DNA from: Salibacter sp031581065
GTDB lineage: Bacteria; Bacteroidota; Bacteroidia; Flavobacteriales_G; Salibacteraceae
Direction of reading: 5' to 3'
DNA length: 64,000 nt
Assembly (NCBI RefSeq): GCF_031581065.1
Contig: NZ_JAVLBN010000004.1
Span: 46,163 to 110,162 of the forward strand
Below, piece by piece: positions 42,948-52,301 of this stretch. Positions within the stretch are counted from its first letter, which is position 1, and every line of letters starts with the position of its first letter. A model generated the notes under the pieces. The model was not told the origin of the DNA, searched no databases, and was given only the letters and a program-made list of their open reading frames with translations. Position numbers and translations under genes: made by a program.

Positions 42948-44751
42948 GAACAGGACAGAAAAAATAAAGCGAACACTTGAAAACCTGCCTCAAAAGCCGG
43001 GAGTTTACCAGTTTTTTGATGCTAATGGAAAGATTATTTATGTGGGAAAAGCCAAGAAACTAAAAAACAGAGTTTCATCTTATTTCAATAAAAATCGATA
43101 CGATAGCGGGAAAACGCTTCTCCTGGTTAAGAAAATTGATGCTGTTGATTACATCGTTGTGGATACGGAATACGATGCTCTTTTACTGGAAAACTCCCTT
43201 ATTAAAAAGCATCAACCACGCTACAATATTCAATTGCGTGACGATAAAACATATCCGTTCATTTGTATTAAGAATGAACCATTTCCACGAGTTTTTGCTA
43301 CCCGAAACGTCATCAAAGACGGATCTGAATATTATGGCCCTTATGCATCGGTGAGGATGATGCGTACTATTTTAGATCTCATCCACCGCATGTATAAAAC
43401 ACGAACATGTTCTCTAAATCTCACAGAAGACAATATCAAGGCTGGCAAGTTTCGTATTTGCTTAGAATACCATATAGGAAATTGTCTTGGCCCCTGTGAA
43501 AACAAACAGAGTGAAGAGCATTACAACGAAAGCATTTCTCACATCAGGCAAATCATCAAGGGAGATATTAAAAATGTGATAGGCCATCTGGAAGATCAGA
43601 TGGAGGAGCACGCTCAAAACCTGGAATTTGAACTGGCTCAGGAAACGAAAAAGCGAATTGAAATCTTAGAAAAATACCAGTCTCGCTCCACCGTTGTGAA
43701 TCCCAGAATCCACAATGTTGATGTTTTCTCCATTATCTCTGACGGAGATTTTGGTTATGTTAATTTCATGAAGATCAATAGCGGTGCTATTATTCAGAGT
43801 CATACTGTAGAGGTGAAACGCAAACTTGATGAGTCGCCAGCCGAAATGTTGGAGTTAACTATCGGTTCAATGCGGGAGCGGTTTAAAAGTACATCGCGAG
43901 ATATTTATGTTTCAGAGCCGCTTGAGCTCGAAATTCCCAATGTTCAGATCCATGTTCCGCAACGTGGGGATAAAAAGAAGCTCGTTGATTTGAGCAAAAA
44001 GAATGCCCGGTATTACATGAAAGACAGGCACAAGCAAATTGAACGAGTTGATCCTGACAGGCATGTAAAACGACTGATGGCGCAAATGAAAAAAGATTTG
44101 CGCATGACTGAAGAGCCACGACACATCGAGTGTTTTGATAACTCCAATTTTCAGGGTTCTTTCCCCGTATCGGCATGTGTGGTTTTCAAAGACGGCAAAC
44201 CCAGTAAAAGAGACTACAGGCATTTCAATATCAAAACAGTTGAGGGCCCAAATGATTTTGCCTCTATGGAAGAAGCTGTTTACAGGCGTTACAGGCGGTT
44301 GTTAGATGAAGGTCAAAAGTTGCCGCAACTGATCGTGATTGACGGAGGAAAGGGACAGCTGAGCGCATCAGTTAAAGCGTTGAGGCGGCTTGGGATTGAA
44401 AAGAAGTTGACCATTGTGGGCATTGCCAAAAAACTCGAAGAAATTTTCTTCCCCGGAGATTCTATTCCTATTTATCTCGATAAGCGATCAGAGACATTAA
44501 AGGTGATTCAGCATCTCAGAAATGAGGCTCACCGTTTTGGCATAACGTTTCACAGGAATAAACGCAGCAAAGCTGCCATCGGATCTGAACTTGAAAAAAT
44601 AAAAGGGGTTGGTAATAAAACAGCTCAGGACTTACTCCGTGAATTTAAGTCGGTTAAGCAGGTTAGGAAGGCTTCTTTGGCTCAACTCCAATTCGTAATT
44701 GGTGAGAGTAAAGGGAAGGTTGTTTACGACTACTTCAACGCTAAAAACTGA
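42946..44751 (+). CDS. uvrC: UvrABC excinuclease subunit C
   Basis: 601 residues: GIY-YIG nuclease domain (about 12-95; KPGVYQFFDANGKIIYVGKA, Tyr/Arg/Glu set), Cys-rich segment (CLEYHIGNCLGPC), UVR coiled coil (about 205-240), the RNase H-like second nuclease domain (ECFDNSNFQGSFPVSACVVF, VIDGGKGQLSA) and C-terminal helix-hairpin-helices. It makes both incisions in nucleotide excision repair. It is divergent from the CarH-like gene, and the two annotated ATGs overlap by 2 bp. It holds no exact dispersed 10-mer but two near-copies (43321, 44581). Confidence 0.97.
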   Translation: MNRTEKIKRTLENLPQKPGVYQFFDANGKIIYVGKAKKLKNRVSSYFNKNRYDSGKTLLLVKKIDAVDYIVVDTEYDALLLENSLIKKHQPRYNIQLRDDKTYPFICIKNEPFPRVFATRNVIKDGSEYYGPYASVRMMRTILDLIHRMYKTRTCSLNLTEDNIKAGKFRICLEYHIGNCLGPCENKQSEEHYNESISHIRQIIKGDIKNVIGHLEDQMEEHAQNLEFELAQETKKRIEILEKYQSRSTVVNPRIHNVDVFSIISDGDFGYVNFMKINSGAIIQSHTVEVKRKLDESPAEMLELTIGSMRERFKSTSRDIYVSEPLELEIPNVQIHVPQRGDKKKLVDLSKKNARYYMKDRHKQIERVDPDRHVKRLMAQMKKDLRMTEEPRHIECFDNSNFQGSFPVSACVVFKDGKPSKRDYRHFNIKTVEGPNDFASMEEAVYRRYRRLLDEGQKLPQLIVIDGGKGQLSASVKALRRLGIEKKLTIVGIAKKLEEIFFPGDSIPIYLDKRSETLKVIQHLRNEAHRFGITFHRNKRSKAAIGSELEKIKGVGNKTAQDLLREFKSVKQVRKASLAQLQFVIGESKGKVVYDYFNAKN

Positions 44752-46165
44752 TTTTGGGTGAACTCCATGTAAATGAAATGATGAGTTTACCACCTGAATT
44801 AAGAGGCTCTTCAAAGCTGCCTCCCTGCTTAGTAGCTAATCTATGGGCAATTGAAAGCTGAGGGATTTTTTTCCCGTTGTCAAGTGTGCGCACTCTTGTG
44901 AGGTTGTTTGGTGTATTGACTTTTTTTGAGGGAACTTCAATGATAAAACGCAATAACTCTGTTTCAATCAGGCTACATCTTATTTTAATTGGACCAGGTT
45001 CACGGTGCTCGTATTCAATCAAAATGAAATGAATGATATTCGTAAAACAGGTATAAAACTGAACAGTTGAGATTTGCGCTGTAGGCAATTCATCTAACAC
45101 TTCAAATGAATCAGTTTCGAGTTTATTCTCTTCAAGTATTTCACCGATAATGGTAGCGAGGTAAATATTTTCGAGTTCAGTCTCAAAAGGCTCCAGATCG
45201 AGGTTTTTGAGTTTTTTTAAAGTGTTTTTCAGTTGTTCAACCCTCGATGAAAAAGTCAAAATTGCTTTTCCTTTTTCGCCCCCCATTTTGGCCTCTTTAA
45301 CTTTTTCTGAGAGCGCACTTACAACTGGGTTCAACACCTGAATGACACCATTAACATAAATGGAAGTTTCCAATCTAGATCTCGATAGCTCTTCATTTTG
45401 CTCACTCATGCTATTGTAAATATTCGTCAGTTTTTGATCCAGAAAACGAACCCGTTTTTCAGTATGATCATGAGCTTGTTTTTCATCTTTCAGCTCAGTT
45501 TTGAGGTGAGTTAGTTCATCCTGCACTGTTCTCAACCTATCTGTACGTGTGCTCAACATTCTAGAGATCCAAACAAGTACAACAATGAGCATCCCCAACA
45601 TTAAAATAAAAGAGACAGTTAGCAGGTTCCACAGAGAGTTGTGCATTCTCTCACTTTCCTTTTCAAGGATAGATTCCAATTCATTTTGTTTGGCTAAAAT
45701 CAATGATTTTTCACTCTTAATTTGATCGAGTGCAATCTTTTGGTCAGATCCTGATAGCTTTCCGTTGGTCAGAACCTGAATTGCACTTTCCACAAGTTGT
45801 AGGTTAGTCGTGAGCGTATCGAGGTTGGTGATATAACGCTTTTTATTTTGCTTCTCTGAAATGAATGAGATATTCGTTGTGTCAACCGACAACCGGTCTG
45901 GCACAGAAGTTAAATTCTGATTATTGATAAACTGCCTGGCCAGGTGCTTAATTTTAGCAGAATCGGAATAGTTGAGATTAGTAAATGGATCAAGTGAGTT
46001 TTGATAGTGCTCAAGAGAGTGGATGTTTTCAATTTGCCTGTCAAGCGACTCATGGTTCTCCTGGAATGCTTTGAGCTCAGTCATGACATGCCAAAAGATA
46101 AAGCCTAACGCTATAAAAGTAGCGGCTATTAAAAGTGTCTCGGTTTTAACGATTGTTCTTTTCAT
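44741..46165 (-). CDS. Degenerate membrane sensor kinase-like protein
   Basis: 474 residues. Two transmembrane helices (LLIAATFIALGFIFWHV at 11-27; LLTVSFILMLGMLIVVLVW near 190) flank a 150-residue periplasmic sensor. A coiled coil (about 215-265) and an HATPase-like C-terminus follow (SIAHRLATKQGGSF; LIISFTW). There is no HisKA histidine, and the N box is replaced by FTNIIHFILIEY, so autophosphorylation is unlikely. It may be a signalling scaffold or a decayed kinase. The 3' end overlaps uvrC by 11 bp. Two dispersed 10-mers 25 bp apart (45742, 45767). Confidence 0.7.
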   Translation of the reverse strand: MKRTIVKTETLLIAATFIALGFIFWHVMTELKAFQENHESLDRQIENIHSLEHYQNSLDPFTNLNYSDSAKIKHLARQFINNQNLTSVPDRLSVDTTNISFISEKQNKKRYITNLDTLTTNLQLVESAIQVLTNGKLSGSDQKIALDQIKSEKSLILAKQNELESILEKESERMHNSLWNLLTVSFILMLGMLIVVLVWISRMLSTRTDRLRTVQDELTHLKTELKDEKQAHDHTEKRVRFLDQKLTNIYNSMSEQNEELSRSRLETSIYVNGVIQVLNPVVSALSEKVKEAKMGGEKGKAILTFSSRVEQLKNTLKKLKNLDLEPFETELENIYLATIIGEILEENKLETDSFEVLDELPTAQISTVQFYTCFTNIIHFILIEYEHREPGPIKIRCSLIETELLRFIIEVPSKKVNTPNNLTRVRTLDNGKKIPQLSIAHRLATKQGGSFEEPLNSGGKLIISFTWSSPKISF

Positions 46166-46271
46166 AAATTAACGATAGGCAATTTAGCGATTTGCGTCAA
46201 ATCTCCACCAGGCGAATTAAATAAACATTTGCCAAAGTATTATCACAAATCAATTCGCTACTTTCGTTTTC

Positions 46272-47117
46272 ATGGGAAAAATTGCTGTTGTCGATAGCGG
46301 TTCAACTAAGTCAAACTGGGTTGTTTTTGACGATAAAACTGAAGAGCGGTTTAATTCTCAGGGAATGAACCCACGTGTGAGATCGTTGAGTGAGCTCCAA
46401 AATATTGGAGAGGATGCAATTCCGGGAGATATCGCTAATAAGATCACTGAAATTTACTTTTACGGAACCGCCTGTAGCGCAAAAGAGAACATTGAAAAAG
46501 TTAAAAAGGCGCTTCAATCTGTTTTTCAAAATGCCGGTAAAGTAGTCGTTGATCACGATTTGATGGGAGCTGCTCGCGCTACGTGCGGCTCTGAACGTGG
46601 AATAACAGTGATTTTAGGAACAGGCTCAAACTCCTGTTCATTTGACGGGAATCAAATTGCCGACAATGTTAAATCGCTCGGGTATTACATGGGAGATGAA
46701 GGGAGCGCTACACACATTGCAAAGCTTCTCATTCAGGGTTACTTTTACCGTGAAATGCCTGCAGATGAAAAAAGAGCTTTTGAAACATTTACTGATGTTC
46801 AGAACCTAATCGAACGAGTTTATGCCAGCAGTAAGCCCAATTTTGAATTAGCTAAGTTGGCACAGTTTGTCGCGCAGCAAAATGGATCTGAATATGTTCA
46901 GTCAATCGTGAGAAAGAGTTTTGAAGAGTTTGTATCAAGACAATTGGTCCACTACAGCAACTTTAGTTCATCTGTAAGAAGCATAGGGTCTGTAGCGTAT
47001 TACAATAGAACAATATTGAGTGAGGTTCTGAATAAATACGGCTTTCAGCTTGACAAAGCTGTTCAAAAGCCGATTGACGAACTGGTTAAATATCATAGGA
47101 ATGAAGCAAATCAATAA
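46272..47117 (+). CDS. BadF/BadG/BcrA-type ATPase, N-acetylglucosamine kinase-like
   Basis: 281 residues, ASKHA fold: phosphate-1 loop AVVDSGSTKSNWVVF, phosphate-2 VILGTGSNSCSFDG and the adenosine-region GSVAYYNRTILSE. Bacteroidota homologues are usually annotated as N-acetylglucosamine or glucosamine kinases. The last 17 bp overlap pfkA, so both genes are likely coupled, consistent with sugar phosphorylation feeding glycolysis. Confidence 0.85.
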   Translation: MGKIAVVDSGSTKSNWVVFDDKTEERFNSQGMNPRVRSLSELQNIGEDAIPGDIANKITEIYFYGTACSAKENIEKVKKALQSVFQNAGKVVVDHDLMGAARATCGSERGITVILGTGSNSCSFDGNQIADNVKSLGYYMGDEGSATHIAKLLIQGYFYREMPADEKRAFETFTDVQNLIERVYASSKPNFELAKLAQFVAQQNGSEYVQSIVRKSFEEFVSRQLVHYSNFSSSVRSIGSVAYYNRTILSEVLNKYGFQLDKAVQKPIDELVKYHRNEANQ

Positions 47118-48081
47118 GATTGGTGTTTTTACATCGGGCGGAGACTCTCCGGGAATGAATGCCTGTGTGAGGGCTGTTGTACGAACTGCTCAAAAACACG
47201 ATGTTGAGGTTGTTGGAATAAAAGAAGGATACAAGGGAATGGTAGCCGGTTATTTTGAAAAACTTACAAGTTTTGATGTAGCCGGAATAATTCAACGTGG
47301 AGGAACAATCCTGAGATCTTCCAGATGCCCGGAATTCAAAACGAAAGAAGGTCGTCAACAAGCTTACGATAATTGCAAGAACCAAGGCATTGATGCCTTA
47401 GTAGCAATTGGCGGAAACGGCACTTTTACCGGAGCTCTGTATTTTGAGGAAGAATTTGGAATCCCCACTATCGGATGCCCGGGAACAATCGATAACGATT
47501 TATTTGGTACCGATTATACAATTGGGTTTGACACTGCCTGTAATACGGTGGTAAAAGCAATTGATCAAATCCGTGAAACGGCAGCTTCACATAACAGGCT
47601 GTTTTTGGTAGAAGTAATGGGGCGCGATAGTGGTTTCATCGCTTTAAACGGATGTGTGGCCGGAGGTGGAGAAGCAGTCATGCTTCCTGAGCAACACGAT
47701 GATCTTCCAAGGCTCATGCAGTTTTTAGATGAAAAATCGCAGCACAAAATATATTCGAATATCGTAGTGGTAGCCGAGGGAGACGAAGCCGGTGGCGCTA
47801 TTCAGCTCGAGAAAGTCATTAAGAAAGAATACCCACAGTACGATGTTCGCTCAACAATTCTGGGGCATTTGCAGCGCGGAGGTTCTCCAACATGCCGGGA
47901 CCGCATTTTAGCGAGCACATTAGGGTATCACGCTGTAGAAGCATTATTGAAAGGTAAGCGGAACATGATGGCAGGCGAAATCAACAACAAAGTTGTGCTC
48001 ACCTCCTTCCGCGATTCCATCGAAAAAACAAAAGCTCTCAATACCGATTTGTTACAATTGAGCGAAATTCTCGTAGCTTAA
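47101..48081 (+). CDS. pfkA: 6-phosphofructokinase
   Basis: 326 residues from the ATG at 47101, where the family N-terminus begins (KQINKIGVFTSGGDSPGMNA). ATP-dependent PfkA motifs are GGDSPGMNACVRAVV, AIGGNGTFTGA and the catalytic GCPGTIDNDLFGTD, with DSGFIALNGCVAGG later. It phosphorylates fructose 6-phosphate. It overlaps the preceding sugar-kinase-like gene by 17 bp and is followed after 2 bp by a Nudix gene. Confidence 0.96.
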   Translation: MKQINKIGVFTSGGDSPGMNACVRAVVRTAQKHDVEVVGIKEGYKGMVAGYFEKLTSFDVAGIIQRGGTILRSSRCPEFKTKEGRQQAYDNCKNQGIDALVAIGGNGTFTGALYFEEEFGIPTIGCPGTIDNDLFGTDYTIGFDTACNTVVKAIDQIRETAASHNRLFLVEVMGRDSGFIALNGCVAGGGEAVMLPEQHDDLPRLMQFLDEKSQHKIYSNIVVVAEGDEAGGAIQLEKVIKKEYPQYDVRSTILGHLQRGGSPTCRDRILASTLGYHAVEALLKGKRNMMAGEINNKVVLTSFRDSIEKTKALNTDLLQLSEILVA

Positions 48082-48083
48082 AT

Positions 48084-48725
48084 ATGGATTTATCATTTCA
48101 GAAGTTTGTTTCGTCAATTTCAGCCAGGCTGAGTAATCCATTACCGGGAGAACAGAGTCAGCTCATCATGGCTCCCTATAACCGCAGCCGAAAAGAAGAA
48201 GCACTTGCAAAAGATCCCAGTCCGCGTAAAAGTGCTGTATTAGTGCTCTTTTTTCACAAACGGTCAGAGCCACACGTGCTCCTCATGAAGCGTTCTTCCT
48301 ACAATGGCACACACAGTGCTCAGGTTAGCTTTCCCGGAGGAAAAGTAGAACAAACCGACACTGATCACTTTTACACAGCACTTCGCGAAGCCAACGAAGA
48401 AGTTGGAGTAGATCGCGATTCTGTTGAAATAATAGGCGAATTGAGCGAGTTGTACATTCCGCCCAGTCGTTTTTTGGTAAATCCAGTTGTGGGGATATAT
48501 CAAAACAAGCCCACCTGGCAACTCGATCCAAGAGAAGTGCAGGAAATTATAGAACTTCCCCTTTCTTTGCTCCTCGATGACTCGTGTTGTAAAAACGGAG
48601 AAGTACTCGCCTCTTCGATCAATCAAAGAATTAAAGCCCCGTATTTTGATGTTTACGGTCATCGAGTTTGGGGAGCCACAGCAATGATGCTCAGTGAACT
48701 AAAACATATTATCAATGCGTATTAA
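48084..48725 (+). CDS. Nudix hydrolase, CoA pyrophosphatase-like
   Basis: 213 residues. The Nudix box is GGKVEQTDTDHFYTALREAN followed by EEVGV, matching GX5EX7REUXEEXGU. The preceding HVLLMKRSSYNGTHSAQVSF segment resembles the CoA-diphosphatase (NudL/PCD1) subgroup. It probably hydrolyses CoA or oxidised CoA. It starts 2 bp after pfkA and overlaps the BNR gene by 11 bp. A dispersed 10-mer at 48262 falls in a rare frame (KRSEP). Confidence 0.87.
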   Translation: MDLSFQKFVSSISARLSNPLPGEQSQLIMAPYNRSRKEEALAKDPSPRKSAVLVLFFHKRSEPHVLLMKRSSYNGTHSAQVSFPGGKVEQTDTDHFYTALREANEEVGVDRDSVEIIGELSELYIPPSRFLVNPVVGIYQNKPTWQLDPREVQEIIELPLSLLLDDSCCKNGEVLASSINQRIKAPYFDVYGHRVWGATAMMLSELKHIINAY

Positions 48726-49998
48726 AATCATTTTTGCTTTTCTGTTTGTTGCCAATTTTGTCGCGGCTCAACCTTACAAAAACATTAAAATCCATGAAGG
48801 TCCATCAGCTGGCGGACCAGAAGAGCCATCTATCTTTATTTCTCCAAAAGACACGAATATCGTGGTGGCCGGAGCGAATATCAACAATGTTTATTACTCA
48901 AAAGACGGTGGCAGAACATGGGTAAATGACAAACTCGAATCACGCTACGGAGTTTGGGGAGACCCGGTGATAATTGCCAACGAAAAAGGACATTTTTACT
49001 TCTTTCACCTGTCAGATCCAACCGGAGAAAATTGGGCGAGTGAAGAAATACTCGATCGGATTGTGGTGCAGCGATCAAAGGATGGCGGAGAATCCTGGAA
49101 TCGAGGTTGGGATATTGGTGAAAATCATCCAAAAGATCAGGATAAGGAATGGGCCGATGTTCATCCAAACTCAAACAACCTTATTTGCACGTGGACAGAG
49201 TTTGACGATTACGGAAGCAAAGACACAGCCGATCATTCACGCATTTTGTTTTCAAAATCGTGGAGCAATGGTCGCTGGTGGTCAAAGCCAGTAACCATTA
49301 GCGATAACCTGGGTGATTGCCTCGATGACGACAACACGACTGAAGGAGCAGTGCCGGCCTGGGGTCTGAACGAAGAAATTTACGTAGCCTGGTCTTACGA
49401 CAACAAAATTTGGTTTGATCGCTCCCTCGATGGCGGAAAAAACTGGCTCGAAAATGATAAAGTCATCGCCAAACAACCTGGCGGATGGGCTCAACAAATT
49501 CCCGGCATTATGCGCTGCAATGGTTTTCCTGTGACTGTTGTAGATAGAAGCGAAGGGCCATATCGCGGAAGAGTTTATGTAACCTGGACAGATCAACGAA
49601 ATGGTGAAGATGATACCGATGTTTGGATCGTCTCATCAGCCGACAGCGGCAAAACATGGTCAGATCCTGTTCGAATAAATGACGACAACGTTGCGGCCCA
49701 TCAGTTTCTGACCTGGCTCGATGTAGACAACTCAACGGGCTATTTGTACAGTATTTTTTACGACAGGCGAAACCATCAGGACAACAAAACAGATGTTTAC
49801 ATGGCTGTTTCAAAAGATGGCGGCAAAACGTGGAATAATCAAAAGATAAGCGAGTCACCGTTTACTCCGCAAAAAGATGTATTCTTTGGTGACTACAATA
49901 ATATCTCAGCTCAAAATGGCATGATCAGGCCCATTTGGACACGCTTAGAAAATAACAAAATAAGCGTTTGGACAGCCATTATTTACGGGGAGGAATAG
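48715..49998 (+). CDS. Secreted BNR/Asp-box repeat protein (sialidase-fold)
   Basis: 427 residues with a signal peptide (MRIKIIFAFLFVANFVAAQ). At least five Asp-box motifs are spread along the chain: YSKDGGRTW, RSKDGGESW, RSLDGGKNW, SSADSGKTW and VSKDGGKTW, indicating a six-bladed beta-propeller of the sialidase superfamily. I cannot confirm the sialidase catalytic Arg triad or Tyr/Glu pair, so glycosidase activity is unproven. No T9SS tail, so periplasmic or lipid-free. It is the last gene of the run starting at 46272. Its stop lies 1 bp from the convergent ATPase stop. Confidence 0.82.
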   Translation: MRIKIIFAFLFVANFVAAQPYKNIKIHEGPSAGGPEEPSIFISPKDTNIVVAGANINNVYYSKDGGRTWVNDKLESRYGVWGDPVIIANEKGHFYFFHLSDPTGENWASEEILDRIVVQRSKDGGESWNRGWDIGENHPKDQDKEWADVHPNSNNLICTWTEFDDYGSKDTADHSRILFSKSWSNGRWWSKPVTISDNLGDCLDDDNTTEGAVPAWGLNEEIYVAWSYDNKIWFDRSLDGGKNWLENDKVIAKQPGGWAQQIPGIMRCNGFPVTVVDRSEGPYRGRVYVTWTDQRNGEDDTDVWIVSSADSGKTWSDPVRINDDNVAAHQFLTWLDVDNSTGYLYSIFYDRRNHQDNKTDVYMAVSKDGGKTWNNQKISESPFTPQKDVFFGDYNNISAQNGMIRPIWTRLENNKISVWTAIIYGEE

Positions 49999-49999
49999 T

Positions 50000-51343
50000 T
50001 TAATTTTTATTGAGCCACCACTCTACATATTGATCGAGCTTGCCGGCTAAATAGTAAGGAAGACTTAAAAGAGTAAATGTTTTTCCACTCGGTGTTTTAA
50101 CTTCTTGCTCTGTCATTTCACCGGCATATAATCTTACAGCAACAGGAGCGCTACTTATTTCCATATATTGATGTAGGGACTTTAGCTTTCCCGCTTTTCC
50201 CGATTTCACTTCAACAGGAATAATGTGTTCCCGGATCTGAATGAGAAAATCGATTTCGGCAGATGAGCCTTTTTTGTCTCTTACCCAAAACTGAAGCCCA
50301 TGATGAGACTGTGTTTTTGTGCTCAGTATTTCCTGACCCACAATATGCTCAATTACCTTACCCTGATAGGCGTCAGATAAATCATCACTTCCCATTAATT
50401 TTCGCTGTAATTGAGCGTAATAATTCATGATGCCGGTGTCAAATAGTTGTAACCTTGGTTTTCTTTTGTGGTCAGGGAGTAGAGGAGGTTTAATTTCAGT
50501 ATTTGGGTAAACGAGATGAATGAGCATAGCTTTTTCCAGTGAACGCAAAGCTTCGCCTACTTCACGTGATTTACAGTTGGATTTTCCAAATCCCTGAAAA
50601 GTAATTCGGTTGTTTGCTTCATAAAAAACAGATCTGATGCAATGCCTAATTACTTGTTGCTCTGTTTTTGAGCCTGCGTATTTTTCAACATCGTCAAGGT
50701 ATGAAGTAAGTAAATTGTCAAATATCTTATTACACCTTACAATGTCTTTATGTTGAATATAATTACTTAAAACCTCAGGCATTCCTCCCAAAAGAGTGTA
50801 GTCGTGGAAGTAGTTCAATAACTTGTTATAGGCCTCTTTTTTTACAGGAATTGATTGGTAAGCTTCATTGATCATCTCTGAAGCTTCAGATTCCAAATAT
50901 TCAGCAAATGATACTGGTCGCAATACCATGTACTCGACTCTTCCAACCGGAAAGTGAATTTCGGGATTTGTTAGAGTTTCCAATAAAGATCCGGCTGCAA
51001 TGACGTGATATTGAGGGAATTCTTCGTAAAAATATCTCAACTGTTCAATTGCTTCAGGTTCTTCCTGTATTTCATCTAAAAAGATTAATACCTCACTCTT
51101 TTTTGGAACTTCAAAATCAAAGAGAATGTAGGACAAAACATCCTTTAATGATCTGTTTTGAGTGAAATATCGCTTGTGCTCAGCAAGATCCAGGTTGAGT
51201 GAAATAAAGTGATCGAATTTTTTAGAAAACTCCTTTACAAGGGTCGATTTACCAACTTGCCTGGGGCCTCTTATTACAAGAGGCTTTCGGTTTTCCTGGC
51301 TCTTCCAGTCGGTTAGCTTTTCAAGTGCTTCTCTTTGAATCAA
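50000..51343 (-). CDS. AAA_14 ATPase with DUF4143 domain
   Basis: 447 residues starting at a TTG that follows a stop codon directly. N-terminal AAA domain with Walker A GPRQVGKSTLVKEF and Walker B VLIFLDEIQEEPE. The C-terminal DUF4143 has a PD-(D/E)XK-like pattern (AEIDFLIQIREHIIPVEVKS: Asp, then Glu-x-Lys). The family is widespread, often in many copies per genome, with unknown function. It has no dispersed 10-mer and is preceded by four spaced repeats (51359-51477), so it may be an accessory, self-regulating gene. Confidence 0.88.
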   Translation of the reverse strand: MIQREALEKLTDWKSQENRKPLVIRGPRQVGKSTLVKEFSKKFDHFISLNLDLAEHKRYFTQNRSLKDVLSYILFDFEVPKKSEVLIFLDEIQEEPEAIEQLRYFYEEFPQYHVIAAGSLLETLTNPEIHFPVGRVEYMVLRPVSFAEYLESEASEMINEAYQSIPVKKEAYNKLLNYFHDYTLLGGMPEVLSNYIQHKDIVRCNKIFDNLLTSYLDDVEKYAGSKTEQQVIRHCIRSVFYEANNRITFQGFGKSNCKSREVGEALRSLEKAMLIHLVYPNTEIKPPLLPDHKRKPRLQLFDTGIMNYYAQLQRKLMGSDDLSDAYQGKVIEHIVGQEILSTKTQSHHGLQFWVRDKKGSSAEIDFLIQIREHIIPVEVKSGKAGKLKSLHQYMEISSAPVAVRLYAGEMTEQEVKTPSGKTFTLLSLPYYLAGKLDQYVEWWLNKN

Positions 51344-51358
51344 TTACTTGTTTATTTT

Positions 51359-51477
51359 GTACAAAGTAAGGGTAAATTATTTAAAACTTTGTAACAAAGT
51401 AGGGGTAAATTTTAGCAAATATTGTAACAGAGTGGGGGTTGTTTTTGTGAAAACGTGTAACAAAGTAGGGGGTGTTA
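51359..51477. repeat. Four direct repeats, about 33-bp period, upstream of the AAA/DUF4143 gene
   Basis: Core GTAACAAAGTAGGGG, with copies at 51359 (GTACAAAGTAAGGG), 51391, 51424 (GTAACAGAGTGGGGG) and 51457. Starts are 32-33 bp apart, about three helical turns, so the copies face the same side of DNA. Spacers are not conserved. It lies 16-134 bp upstream of the start codon. Likely an operator or protein-binding array. Confidence 0.75.
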
Positions 51478-51484
51478 GCTTTTT

Positions 51485-52285
51485 TTATTTCAAATAGCTA
51501 ATTCCATCAGCTTTTTGTGCTAACCAGGCGAGAGAGTGTTCGTTAAATTCTGCAGCACGTTCAATGTTTACGACATGGCCGCATTTTTCTATAATGTGCA
51601 AAAACTCCATTTTCCCGCGTTTAACCAACTCTGCAACCGGACCTAAAAACATGTGATCTTCGCTCCCCATGATATAGAGAGTAGGAATGTGCATGTGCTT
51701 TTCTTCCAAATATCGTAAAATCGGGTTGACTTGTGCCGTTAATTTGAACCAGCGTAAAAACTCTTTTTGGCAGAGTTTTTTGGCTTCATTCACAAATGTA
51801 ATGCGTGATTCTGTATGTGTTTTGTAAGGCATAATCACCCAGGCAAAAAGTTTGTAAAGCCACATGTAAGGGACAACGCGTTTGAAAGCATTACCCATAT
51901 TCACGAAAAACTGCGATTTAAAATTGAGTCTGCTGATAGCCCCAGTAAGGATCATCGATTTCACGAGACTTTCACGCATATCGGCAATTTGCCTGATGAT
52001 GATGGTTCCGAGTGAAACACCTACAAAATGAGCTTTTTGAATTTGAAGATGATCCAGAACATTGATGACATCCTCAGCAATGGCTTTGAAAGAATACGTT
52101 TTTTTTGCCCAGTCTTCAGTCTCGGCAGATTTCCCGTGACCCCGCAAATCGATCAGTAACAAATTGTAAGCGCTTTTGAAAGGCTTGATTTGCTTGTGCC
52201 AAACAGCAGAGCTTCCTCCGGCACCGTGAATAAATACTACCCAATCTGCATTGGGATCTATTTCAAATTTCTTGTAAAAAAGCAT
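51485..52285 (-). CDS. Alpha/beta hydrolase
   Basis: 266 residues from the ATG at 52285 (MLFYKKFEIDPNADWVVF); an ATG 27 bp further up would overlap pncA. Oxyanion region FIHGAGGSSAVW, DLRGHGKS, nucleophile elbow FVGVSLGTII (GxSxG), acid Asp in YIMGSEDHMF and His in EKCGHVVNIE. The substrate is unknown. It is the last gene of the pncB-pncA run, 16 bp behind pncA, and has no dispersed 10-mer. Confidence 0.85.
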   Translation of the reverse strand: MLFYKKFEIDPNADWVVFIHGAGGSSAVWHKQIKPFKSAYNLLLIDLRGHGKSAETEDWAKKTYSFKAIAEDVINVLDHLQIQKAHFVGVSLGTIIIRQIADMRESLVKSMILTGAISRLNFKSQFFVNMGNAFKRVVPYMWLYKLFAWVIMPYKTHTESRITFVNEAKKLCQKEFLRWFKLTAQVNPILRYLEEKHMHIPTLYIMGSEDHMFLGPVAELVKRGKMEFLHIIEKCGHVVNIERAAEFNEHSLAWLAQKADGISYLK

Positions 52286-52301
52286 AACTAAAGGGCGGTT
52301 A

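Noticed and set aside
48715..49998. Calling the BNR protein a sialidase
   Set aside because: Asp boxes show the propeller fold, but the catalytic Arg triad and Tyr/Glu nucleophile could not be identified by eye.
50000..51343. Absence of the 10-mer as proof that the AAA/DUF4143 gene was acquired horizontally
   Set aside because: Several core genes (cysS, uvrC, lplA, ALDH7) also lack an exact copy, so absence in one 1.3-kb gene means little.
51359..51477. CRISPR array
   Set aside because: Only four degenerate 15-bp units with 17-18 bp between them, and no cas genes nearby.
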